This document shows positions 44,388 through 51,766 of a DNA stretch of 64,000 nt, one piece after another. A program made the translations under genes and the position numbers. Every line of letters begins with the position of its first letter. Position 1 is the stretch's first letter. Origin of the DNA: JASHPR01 sp963749145 (GTDB taxonomy: Bacteria > Actinomycetota > Actinomycetes > Streptosporangiales > Streptosporangiaceae). The notes under the pieces were generated by a model. The model saw nothing but the letters and a program-made list of their open reading frames with translations, made no database searches and was not told the DNA's origin. The stretch spans positions 248,001-312,000 of the forward strand of contig CAVVLN010000004.1 of assembly GCA_963749145.1 (NCBI GenBank). Reading direction: 5' to 3'.

Positions 44388-46085
44388 CTACGTGGTCGCG
44401 AGGACGTCCCGGTAGCGGGGGGCCCACATCGCCGCGGCCACGGCCGCCTCAGGGTCCTGCCCGTCCGGCAGCCGCCCCACCCCGCTGGCGCACGCCTCGC
44501 GGGTCACGGCGACCGCGATGGCCTGGCATATCCCGCGCAGGTCGGCGATCGGCGGGTAGAGGGCTCCCTGGCCCAGCCGCTCCGGCGTGACCAGGCCCGC
44601 CAGGGTGGTGGCCGCGACCAGGAACATCCGGTCGGTGATCTCCCGGGCCCGGGAGACGATCGCGGCCAGGCCGACGCCGGGGAAGATGAAGACGTTGTTG
44701 GCCTGCCCGATCATGTGCTCGGCGCCGTCGACCCGGACCGGGCCGAACGGGCTGCCGGTGGCGACGAGCGCCCGTCCCCCGGTCCAGGCCAGCACGTCGG
44801 CCGGGGTCGCGTCCGAGTTGACGGTCGGGTTGGACAGCGGGAACACGACCGGCACCGGGGTCCGCGCGGCCATCTCCCGGACGGCGGCCTCGGTGAAGGC
44901 GCCCGCGATCCCGCTCGTCCCGATCAGGATGGTCGGGGCCACCTGCCGGACCACGGTCTCCAGGTCATACCGGGCGGCCGGGGCGAAGCCGAGCCCCGCG
45001 AGCTCCCGGCCGGGCAGCGCGAACGGGCGCTTGTCGTCGTCCAGGTGGTCGCGCCCCTCGAAGACCAGGCCGCGGGAATCGAGCAGCACCACGGCCCGGC
45101 GGATCTCCTCATCGGCCGCGCCCTCGGCCCGCATGATGGCCTCGATCAGCCGGGCGATCCCGGTGCCGGCGGCGCCCGCCCCGACGAACACCACCCGCTG
45201 CCGGGCCATCGGCTCGCCGCGGCGGCGCAGGGCGGCGAGGATCCCGGCCACGACCACCGCGGCCGTGCCCTGGATGTCGTCGTTGAAGCACGCGACGCGG
45301 TGCCGGTAGCGGTCCAGCAGCCGGATCGCGTTGTGCTGCTTGAAGTCCTCCCACTGCAGCACGACGTCCGGGTAGACGCCGAAGACCGCCGTGACGAACG
45401 CCTCGATGAAGTCGTCGTAGGCCGGCCCGCGCAGCCGGGGCCCGGGATAACCGAGGTACAGCGGGTCACTGAGCAGGTCCGGGTTGTCGGTACCGCAGTC
45501 CAGCGACACCGGAAGGGTCAGGCCCGGGTTGACGCCGGCCCCGGCGGAATACAGCGCGAGCTTGCCGACCGGGATGCCCATGCCGCCCGCCCCCTGATCG
45601 CCCAGGCCGAGGATCCGCTCGTTGTCGGTGGCGACGATCAGCCGGATGTCGTCCTGGCCGGTGTTGCGCAGCAGTTCGGGGATGCGCCCGGCGTCGTCGG
45701 GCGTGATCCACAGGCCCCGGGGACGGCGCAGGATGTGGCTGAACCGGCGGCACGCCTCGCCGACCGTGGGCGTGTACACGATCGGGGCCAGTTCCTCGAT
45801 GTGTTCCACGAGCAGCCGGTAGAACAGCGTCTCGTTGCGGTCGTGCAGCGCGGCCAGCCCGATGTGCTTCTCCAGGTCGGTGGCCTTGGACCGCAGATGC
45901 TCGAGTTCCAGCGCGACCTGTTGCTCGATCGTGGCGGTCCGCCAGGGCAGCAGGCCGCGCAGGCCGAGGGCGCTACGCTCCGGCCCGGTGAAGGCTGAGT
46001 CCTTGTTGAGCAGCGGCTGCCGGAGAAGATCCGGGCCGGCGGCCGACGTCGATGTTGCGGGCATGGGTGCTGATGTGGCGGCCAT
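44388..46085 (-). CDS. maeA: NAD-dependent malic enzyme
   Basis: The 565-residue product has the length of E. coli MaeA and its motifs: NKDSAFTGPERSALGLRGLL, YTPTVGEACRRFSHI (catalytic Tyr), ERILGLGDQGAGGMGIPVGK, FNDDIQGTAAVVVAGILAAL and the nucleotide site FVGAGAAGTGIA. It decarboxylates malate to pyruvate. ATG 46085 is used (ATG 46064 also possible); the frame opens further upstream but that part is shadow of the divergent regulator region. The 60-bp gap to the dehydrogenase gene suggests a three-gene operon ending with glgP. A DosR-like box (GGGACTTTCGGCCG on this strand) lies 37-50 bp upstream. Confidence 0.92.
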   Translation of the reverse strand: MAATSAPMPATSTSAAGPDLLRQPLLNKDSAFTGPERSALGLRGLLPWRTATIEQQVALELEHLRSKATDLEKHIGLAALHDRNETLFYRLLVEHIEELAPIVYTPTVGEACRRFSHILRRPRGLWITPDDAGRIPELLRNTGQDDIRLIVATDNERILGLGDQGAGGMGIPVGKLALYSAGAGVNPGLTLPVSLDCGTDNPDLLSDPLYLGYPGPRLRGPAYDDFIEAFVTAVFGVYPDVVLQWEDFKQHNAIRLLDRYRHRVACFNDDIQGTAAVVVAGILAALRRRGEPMARQRVVFVGAGAAGTGIARLIEAIMRAEGAADEEIRRAVVLLDSRGLVFEGRDHLDDDKRPFALPGRELAGLGFAPAARYDLETVVRQVAPTILIGTSGIAGAFTEAAVREMAARTPVPVVFPLSNPTVNSDATPADVLAWTGGRALVATGSPFGPVRVDGAEHMIGQANNVFIFPGVGLAAIVSRAREITDRMFLVAATTLAGLVTPERLGQGALYPPIADLRGICQAIAVAVTREACASGVGRLPDGQDPEAAVAAAMWAPRYRDVLATT

Positions 46086-46121
46086 GGGTCCAGTTGACCC
46101 CCGGCCGGGCGCCGTGCGCCA

Positions 46122-46135
46122 CGGCCGAAAGTCCC
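46122..46135 (-). promoter_or_regulatory. DosR/DevR-like box before malic enzyme
   Basis: On the minus strand GGGACTTTCGGCCG matches 11 of 14 positions of the DosR core. A half-site GGACATTC lies 22 bp upstream in the same phase (right half of a weaker box at 46144-46157). Distance to the malic enzyme start is 37 bp, close to where DosR sites abut the -35 region. Confidence 0.45.
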
Positions 46136-46164
46136 GCGGACGGCCCCTGAATGTCCGCGGCTTG

Positions 46165-46176
46165 CGCTGGCGGCGA
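46165..46176. promoter_or_regulatory. Possible ClgR operator
   Basis: CGCTGGCGGCGA fits the ClgR-type pattern CGCY-N4-GCGW except for one central base. It lies 70 bp upstream of the ClgR-like gene at 46246, the position expected for autoregulation. GC-rich sequence makes chance matches easy. Confidence 0.35.
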
Positions 46177-46245
46177 ACGCGCTCGTCCGGGCCGGGGTGC
46201 CGCGCATACGGTGAGGTGAGTGAGGGGGCCGGGCCGTAAGGGAGG

Positions 46246-46674
46246 ATGGCGACGGTGGATCCGACCGTGATCTGCCCGGGCGGGCGGGACCGGCGCGCCC
46301 GGCCGCTGTTGCGGATCATGCTCGGCCACGTGCTCCGCCGCACCCGGCGCGAGCAGGGCCGGACCCTGGCCGACGTGGCCCGCGCCGCGCGGGTCTCGAT
46401 GCCGTACCTGTCCGAGGTGGAGCGCGGGCGCAAGGAGGCCTCGTCCGAGGTCCTGGCCGCCATCTGCGAGGCGCTGCGGATCGACCTGTCCGACCTGCTG
46501 GCGCAGGCGGGCCGGGACCTGGCCGCCTCGCGCGACCGCCGGGCCCGCGCGCTCGCCGGTGACGGCGACCCCGCCGGGATCGCCCGCGTGATCCGCCTGG
46601 ACTCCGCCGGCGGCCCCGCGGCCGCGCCGCCCCGGCCCGGGCCGGCTGACGGCCGGTGCCTGCTGGCCGCGTGA
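46246..46674 (+). CDS. clgR: XRE-family regulator, ClgR-like
   Basis: The 142-residue product has a helix-turn-helix domain LRRTRREQGRTLADVARAAR then VSMPYLSEVERGRKEASSEV, LAAICEALRIDLSDLL. This closely resembles ClgR, the activator of clp protease genes in actinobacteria. The tail is Arg/Ala/Pro-rich and ends CLLAA, an Ala-Ala end like those degraded by ClpP, as reported for ClgR. AAGGGAGG abuts ATG 46246, so GTG 46255 (nine bases away) is the more likely start. It converges with the clpP pair (its stop is one base from the end of the second clpP) and diverges from the malic enzyme. Confidence 0.8.
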   Translation: MATVDPTVICPGGRDRRARPLLRIMLGHVLRRTRREQGRTLADVARAARVSMPYLSEVERGRKEASSEVLAAICEALRIDLSDLLAQAGRDLAASRDRRARALAGDGDPAGIARVIRLDSAGGPAAAPPRPGPADGRCLLAA

Positions 46675-47298
46675 TCAGCTGGCGCTGGCCAGCTCGGCCG
46701 GGGCCGGTTCCCGGCGGCTGGTGATCACCTGGTCCGCGAGGCCGTAGGCCACGGCCTCGCCGGCATTCAGGGTCAGGTTCCTGTCGGTGTCTTTCCTGAT
46801 CTTGGCAGCGGGGTGGCCGGTGTGCCTGCTGAGGATCCCGTCCATCTCGGCCCGGACCCGGGCCACCTCCTTGGCCTGGATGGCCAGGTCGGGCAGGGTC
46901 CCCCGGGCCTGGCTCGAGGGCTGGTGCAGCAGCACCTTCGCGTGCCGCAGGACCGACCGCCGGCCGGGCGCCCCGGCCGCGAGCAGCACGGCCGCCGCCG
47001 ACGAGGCCTGCCCGACGCAGAACGTGGCCACGTCGGGCTGGACGAACTGCATCGTGTCGTAGATCGCGGTCAGCGCGCTGTAGGTGCCGCCCGGCGAGTT
47101 GATGTACAGCATGATCTCCAGGTCGGGGCTGGCCGACTCGAGGTGCAGGAGCTGGGCCATCACCACGTTGGCGACCCCGTCGTCGATCTCGGTGCCGAGG
47201 AAGATGATCCGTTCCGACAGCAGCCGGGAGTAGATGTCGTAGGCCCGCTCGCCGCCCGCCGTCTTCTCCACCACGGTGGGGATCGTGTACTGGCTCAT
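46675..47298 (-). CDS. clpP: ATP-dependent Clp protease proteolytic subunit (ClpP2-like)
   Basis: The 207-residue serine protease subunit has NSPGGTYSALTAIYDTMQFV, the nucleophile elbow GQASSAAAVLLAAG (Ser100), RHAKVLLHQP (His125) and KDTDRN as the Asp block. The sequence is of the actinobacterial ClpP2 type, which forms mixed barrels with ClpP1 and docks ClpX or ClpC. ATG 47298 is two bases after the stop of the other clpP, so the pair is translationally linked. GQAS at the active site instead of the common GQAA is a minor change. Confidence 0.92.
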   Translation of the reverse strand: MSQYTIPTVVEKTAGGERAYDIYSRLLSERIIFLGTEIDDGVANVVMAQLLHLESASPDLEIMLYINSPGGTYSALTAIYDTMQFVQPDVATFCVGQASSAAAVLLAAGAPGRRSVLRHAKVLLHQPSSQARGTLPDLAIQAKEVARVRAEMDGILSRHTGHPAAKIRKDTDRNLTLNAGEAVAYGLADQVITSRREPAPAELASAS

Positions 47299-47300
47299 GA

Positions 47301-47918
47301 TCACAGCCCCGCCATCCTGGCCGCGACGGGGCGCACGTCGTCCAGCCGCTCCACGATGTGATCGATGATCCCGTAGTCGCGGGCCTCCTCGGCGCTGAAC
47401 CAGCGGTCCCGCAGGCTGTCCTCGGCGACCTTCTCCTCCGGCTGCCCGGTGTGCTTCGCGATCAGCCTGGTCATCGTGGCGCCGGTGCGTTCCAGCTGCT
47501 CGGCGTAGATCTCTACGTCGGCCGCGGTGCCGCCGAACCCGGCCGAGCCTTGGTGCATCAGCACCTGGGCGTGCGGCAGGCTGAACCGCTTGCCCGCGGT
47601 GCCGGCGCACAGCAGGAACTGGCCCATGCTCCCGGCCAGGCCCACGGCCAGCGTCCGGACGTCGCCCGGGATCAGCTGCATGGTGTCGTAGATCGCCAGC
47701 CCGGCGGTGACCGAGCCGCCTGGCGAGTTGATGTACAGGCTGATGTCGCCGCGCGGGTCCTCGGCCGACAGCAGCAGCAGCTGGGCGCAGAGCCGGTTGG
47801 CGATGGTGTCGTCGACCTCGGCGCCGAGCACGATGATGCGCTGGTAGAGGAGCCGGGTGGCCAGCTGCTCATCGAGCGTCCCGGAGGCCGGCGCGGTTTC
47901 GGCCACGGCCGTCAGCAT
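47301..47918 (-). CDS. clpP: ATP-dependent Clp protease proteolytic subunit (ClpP1-like)
   Basis: The 205-residue subunit has INSPGGSVTAGLAIYDTMQL, GLAGSMGQFLLCAG with Ser97, and LPHAQVLMHQ with His122; the acidic residue is in EDSLRDRWFSAEEARDYGII. GSMGQFL marks the ClpP1 type. ATG 47918 follows GGGGAC. It is the first gene of a two-gene clpP operon that converges with the ClgR-like gene. The propeptide is short. Whether this is the housekeeping pair or an accessory pair cannot be told here because tig and clpX, the usual neighbours of the main pair, are absent. Confidence 0.92.
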   Translation of the reverse strand: MLTAVAETAPASGTLDEQLATRLLYQRIIVLGAEVDDTIANRLCAQLLLLSAEDPRGDISLYINSPGGSVTAGLAIYDTMQLIPGDVRTLAVGLAGSMGQFLLCAGTAGKRFSLPHAQVLMHQGSAGFGGTAADVEIYAEQLERTGATMTRLIAKHTGQPEEKVAEDSLRDRWFSAEEARDYGIIDHIVERLDDVRPVAARMAGL

Positions 47919-48087
47919 GATGTCCCCGCCTTCCCGGCCGGGCGGGCGCCCGGCTCCGGTGTCCACGATCGCCGACCGCCGGGGCGGCGGCCAAGGCAAT
48001 CTGCCGACAGCAGAGGACCCGCCGGCCTCCCGGGCGGCCAGGCCGGGGCGAGACGGAGCGTGCCGGATAGCCGGGACGGATGGCCGG

Positions 48088-50145
48088 TCAGTAGGGCGCG
48101 GAGGCGAGCAGGAGCTTGAGCGGCTGGGAGCCCAGCTTGGTAAAGCCGGACTGCTCCCCCGCGTACGAGAAGCCGAAGGACGGCCCGGCCGCCGACCCGA
48201 CCTTGGTCCCGGCCGGGACCGTAACCGGCACCGGGGTGCCCGGCGGCCCGGAGATCGTGACCGTGTCGCCGTCCACCCACGCGGTGACCGTGCCCGCCTG
48301 CAGCGCCTGCGCCCACAGCTGCTGGTTGCGCAGCACGACCCCGTCCTCATCGGTCGGGAGGTTGTCGATCGGGGCGCTGGGCCCGTACACGGCCCGGTAG
48401 GCGGACAGTATGTCGTCCATGATCGGGTAGGCGATGCGGTCGCCGGTCAGGTTGGACTGGTGCATGAAGAACGGCCGCGCATCGTTGTTGATCAGCGCGT
48501 TGAACACGATCTGGACCTGGCCCGGGACGATGAAGGAGGTGAAGCCGGTCTTCAGGTTCAGCGGCTTGAGGCAGGCCGTGACCTTGCTGCCCTGGCAGAT
48601 GCCGCTGCCGCCGTCGGCCTTGGCGTCGTTGAACCAATTGAACTCGCTGACCTCCTCGGCCACGGTCTCGGCGTCCTCGCCGATGTCGATCGGGTGCCTG
48701 GGCACGCCGAGCGCGGCGCCGACCGGGCGCATGGCGGGCTCGCGCGAGGCGTCCAGGGCGATCCAGTGGAGGTGATCCTGGTTCACCGCCTGGATCAGGT
48801 AAGGGTTGTCCACCGGCTGCTGGGGCAGCAGCTTCAGGCCCGAGTACTCGCCGGTGGCCACGGTCTGCGCCTCGGCGGGGATGCCGTTCTTCCTGGCCCA
48901 GGCGAAGTTCTTGAGAATCTGGCTGTTGATCAGGTCCAGGTTGGCCGCCCACTGAATCTGGCCGCCGGAGGTGGCGCACTTCCACGTCCCGTTGGCCCTG
49001 TAGTCCTGCACGCAGCCGAGGTAGGCGTGCGTCCAGGTGTGGTTGACCCAGTAGAAGTCCTTGGCCACCGGGCGGGTGGCCACCAGCAGCTTGTCGACCC
49101 CGTGCACCGCGAACCGGGACGACGCCCCGCCGTTGAACAGGAACTCGATCGTGAAGTGGTGCTGTTGCTCCCATGCGGCTGCGTAGGTCACGTCGGCGGG
49201 CTGCATCCGGATGCCGGGGGTGATCCGAACGCTCTTCGGGCAGTTGATCGTCGGCGTGCAGTGCCCGGCCATGCTCCATTGCGCGTCGGCGAGGAACATG
49301 TCGTCGAACGCGATGTCGAGGTAGTTGCGCCAGTCACCCAGGTTCACGCCGCGGGTCAGCCAGGTGACGATGCCGGGCCCGAGGTAGTGGAACTGCGCCT
49401 GGAAGTAGGCGTAGCCGAAGCCGATGCCGAGTTGCTGGCGCCCGTTGTGGTCGTACTGCCAGATCAGCGTGGCCCGGGCGGACGAGTGCGGGATCGCCGC
49501 GGTCAGCAGCGGCGTGGCGCCGCCGCCCGGCTGCGGCTGGGCCAGGTACCCGAACAGCGGGGGCCCGGCCGGGCCCCCGCTGAACGGAAAGGAATGGCTG
49601 AGGTAGCCGAACCCGGCGCCGGCGCCCGCCCGGGTCACGAACGTCGAGCCGGACAGCAGCCCGCTGTACGCCGGCGGCGAGACCATGCCCGTGTCCGGCC
49701 CCGGCGGCGAGTAGGCGTCCACCTGGCGCACGTCGAACCGGCGCTCGTACCAGGCCAGGCTGGCCCGCTCGGCGGCGGACAGGCCGGCCGGGGCGGCGCT
49801 CGGCAGCACGACGCCGTCGAAGTTGCCGCCCAAGGTCGCGTCGGGCAGGGTGCGGGCCAGGAACGCCCGGGTGATGACGGGCCGGGTGGCGTCGTGGAGG
49901 TTGATGACGGTGGCCGGCAGGCCCTCGGTGGCCAGTTGCCGGCGGACGGCCTCGACCGCCGGCGTGCCGTCGGTCACGACGAGCACGTCCAGATCCACGC
50001 CGCCGTGCGGGCCGACCGGCGGCGCGGTGGCCTGGATGGTGGCCGGCGCGGCCACGCGGTGGGGCTTGGGCTTGGCCGCTTGCGCCTGGGAGCAGGCGGC
50101 GGCGAGCAGTGCCACCGCGGTCACAGCAGCCGCGAGCCCGGCCAC
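48088..50145 (-). CDS. Secreted lipoprotein with polysaccharide-deacetylase-like domain (Agd3/CE18-like)
   Basis: The 685-residue product starts with a signal peptide ending in LLAAACSQ (lipobox, Cys18), so it is probably anchored outside the membrane. An N-terminal ~230-residue beta-rich domain (LDVLVVTDGTPAVEAVRRQL) precedes a NodB-like barrel: DDMFLADAQW supplies the Asp pair, NHTWTHAYLGC the His-x3-His-type metal ligands, and FFMHQSNL a further His. This domain order recalls fungal/bacterial Agd3 (CE18), which deacetylates aminosugar exopolysaccharide. A small beta domain ends the protein. GTG 50145 is the only start in front of the hydrophobic core. No exopolysaccharide synthase gene is adjacent. 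Confidence 0.68.
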   Translation of the reverse strand: MAGLAAAVTAVALLAAACSQAQAAKPKPHRVAAPATIQATAPPVGPHGGVDLDVLVVTDGTPAVEAVRRQLATEGLPATVINLHDATRPVITRAFLARTLPDATLGGNFDGVVLPSAAPAGLSAAERASLAWYERRFDVRQVDAYSPPGPDTGMVSPPAYSGLLSGSTFVTRAGAGAGFGYLSHSFPFSGGPAGPPLFGYLAQPQPGGGATPLLTAAIPHSSARATLIWQYDHNGRQQLGIGFGYAYFQAQFHYLGPGIVTWLTRGVNLGDWRNYLDIAFDDMFLADAQWSMAGHCTPTINCPKSVRITPGIRMQPADVTYAAAWEQQHHFTIEFLFNGGASSRFAVHGVDKLLVATRPVAKDFYWVNHTWTHAYLGCVQDYRANGTWKCATSGGQIQWAANLDLINSQILKNFAWARKNGIPAEAQTVATGEYSGLKLLPQQPVDNPYLIQAVNQDHLHWIALDASREPAMRPVGAALGVPRHPIDIGEDAETVAEEVSEFNWFNDAKADGGSGICQGSKVTACLKPLNLKTGFTSFIVPGQVQIVFNALINNDARPFFMHQSNLTGDRIAYPIMDDILSAYRAVYGPSAPIDNLPTDEDGVVLRNQQLWAQALQAGTVTAWVDGDTVTISGPPGTPVPVTVPAGTKVGSAAGPSFGFSYAGEQSGFTKLGSQPLKLLLASAPY

Positions 50146-50345
50146 GGCGGACCGCCGTCGCGCCGCACCTCCAACAATGGCCCGTGCTTTATGCCGGATA
50201 GTCCCACCCCATCGCAGCCGCCCGGCAATACATCTTTGTCAGATGCTCACCATCCCGCTGCTTTCTATCCCGCAGTGCCGAATTGCGCAACTTGAGCGCT
50301 CAGCCGCGTTGCTTCCCGCCGGGTCGCCCCCGCGCCGTTCCCGGG

Positions 50346-50953
50346 TCAGATCGCCGAGCCGGACGGGCTCGGCGTCCGCGCGCCCGAGTCCAGCCGGGCG
50401 ATCGCGTGGTCGACCAGCGTCACCAGGGCGTCCCGGCACGATCCTCTTCGCGCGCGTCGCACAGCACGATCGGCACCTGGGGATCGAGGTCGAGAGCCCG
50501 CCGGACCTCGCTGACCTCGTGCCGCCGCGTTCCGGCGAAGCAGTTGAGCGCGACCACGAATGGCGTGTCGCGGTGCTCGAAGTAGTCAATCGCCGGGAAG
50601 CAGTCGGCGAGCCGCCGGACGTCGGCCAGCACGACCGCGCCGAGGGTCCCGTGCGCCAGGTCGTCCCACATGAACCAGAAGCGCTCCTGCCCGGGCATGC
50701 CGAACAGGTAGATCACCAGCCCGCCGCTGATGGTGATCCGGCCGAAGTCCATGGCGACGGTGGTGGTCCGCTTGCCTTCGACGCCCGCGACCAGGTCGAC
50801 GCTCGCTCCCGGGCCGCTCAGCTCCTCTTCGGTCCGCAGCGGCTGGATCTCGGTGAGCGCGCCCACGAGCGTCGTCTTGCCCACCCCGAAGCCGCCCGCG
50901 ACTAAGATCTTGACCGCTATCGGCGCCGGCACGTCAAAGTCGTCGTAGGCCAT
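50346..50953 (-). CDS. cvnD: Conservon GTPase (CvnD-like), one apparent frameshift
   Basis: A Ras/MglA-like small GTPase of about 202 residues. Walker A is AGGFGVGKTTL (residues 19-29), then a switch region (GKRTTTVAMDFGRI), LFGMPGQERFWFMW and the base-recognition area NCFAGTRRHEVS. The frame stops prematurely near 50424, but ALVTLVDHAIARLDSG, the usual C-terminus, continues in the next frame to TGA 50346; one base is missing near 50432-50440. It overlaps the DUF742 gene by 20 bp and ends the four-gene conservon. In Streptomyces, conservon proteins form a membrane-bound signalling complex resembling G-protein systems. Confidence 0.85.
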
Positions 50954-51317
50954 CGGCCACCTCCCTGAGAAGCCGGATGTCGGTGAGCCGCTCCGGATCC
51001 GGCCGGTGAATCGTGACGAGGGCCCGGTCGCGAAGGTCGGCGATCAGGATCCGGATCACGCCGAGCGGCAGGTCGAGCGCGGAGGCCAGGTCCGCCACGG
51101 ATGTGGGCAGCCTGCACCGCCGCAGGACCGCCAGGTGCTCCGGCTCGAGGTCGGCCGGATCGGGGGCGCTGGCCCGTAACGCGCAGATCATCGAGATGAC
51201 GTCGAGGGTCTCCCCGGTCGCCTTCGTCCGGCCGCGGACGAGCGCGTACGGGCGCACCACGGGGCCGGGCCCCGGGCCGGGCCGGCGGTCGTCTGCTCCA
51301 GACACGGCCCGGATCAC
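50934..51317 (-). CDS. cvnC: Conservon DUF742 protein (CvnC-like)
   Basis: The 127-residue product has the DUF742 pattern: VVRPYALVRGRTKATGETLD, then a winged-helix-like region HLAVLRRCRLPTSVADLASA and LDLPLGVIRILIADLRDRAL. GTG 51317 overlaps the roadblock stop (GTGA), and its own end overlaps the GTPase start by 20 bp. It is an essential component of conservons, probably a protein-protein adaptor; DNA binding has been considered for the winged helix. Confidence 0.88.
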   Translation of the reverse strand: MIRAVSGADDRRPGPGPGPVVRPYALVRGRTKATGETLDVISMICALRASAPDPADLEPEHLAVLRRCRLPTSVADLASALDLPLGVIRILIADLRDRALVTIHRPDPERLTDIRLLREVADGLRRL

Positions 51318-51766
51318 ATCGCTTCGCCGGCTCCGGCCGGAGGACGGCCGTTGACCGCCATGTGCCGCCCCACCTGCTTCACGATCAGGGCCATCTCGTA
51401 GGCGACGAGGCCCACGTCGGCCTCGGCGCCGGCCAGGACCGCGAGGCAGCTTCCCTCGCCGGCGGCGATCACGAACAGAAAGCCCCGGTCCATCTCGATA
51501 ACGGTCTGGTGGACCTGGCCGCCGCCGAAGTGCTGCGCGCCGCCGTTGGCCAGGCTCTGCAGCCCGGCCGCCAGGGCCGACAGGTGCTCGGCATCGGCCC
51601 GGGACAGGCCGGTCGAGGAGCCGAGGACGAAGCCGTCCCGGGAAAGGATGGCTGCCTTCTCGACCTGCGCGGTGCGCCGGACCAGGTCGTCGAGGAGCCA
51701 GTCGAGGTGACTGTCCGTCCTCGTGGACCGCTGCGGCGGCTGCCTGGTGAAGTTCCTGGTTGTCAT
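51314..51766 (-). CDS. cvnB: Roadblock/LC7 domain protein (CvnB-like)
   Basis: The 150-residue product contains one Roadblock/LC7 domain: HLDWLLDDLVRRTAQVEKAA, ILSRDGFVLGSSTGLSRADA and FLFVIAAGEGSCLAVLAGAE. This family binds and regulates small GTPases such as the CvnD encoded two genes downstream. ATG 51766 overlaps the sensor kinase stop by four bases. The first 15 residues are basic and precede the domain. Confidence 0.9.
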   Translation of the reverse strand: MTTRNFTRQPPQRSTRTDSHLDWLLDDLVRRTAQVEKAAILSRDGFVLGSSTGLSRADAEHLSALAAGLQSLANGGAQHFGGGQVHQTVIEMDRGFLFVIAAGEGSCLAVLAGAEADVGLVAYEMALIVKQVGRHMAVNGRPPAGAGEAM

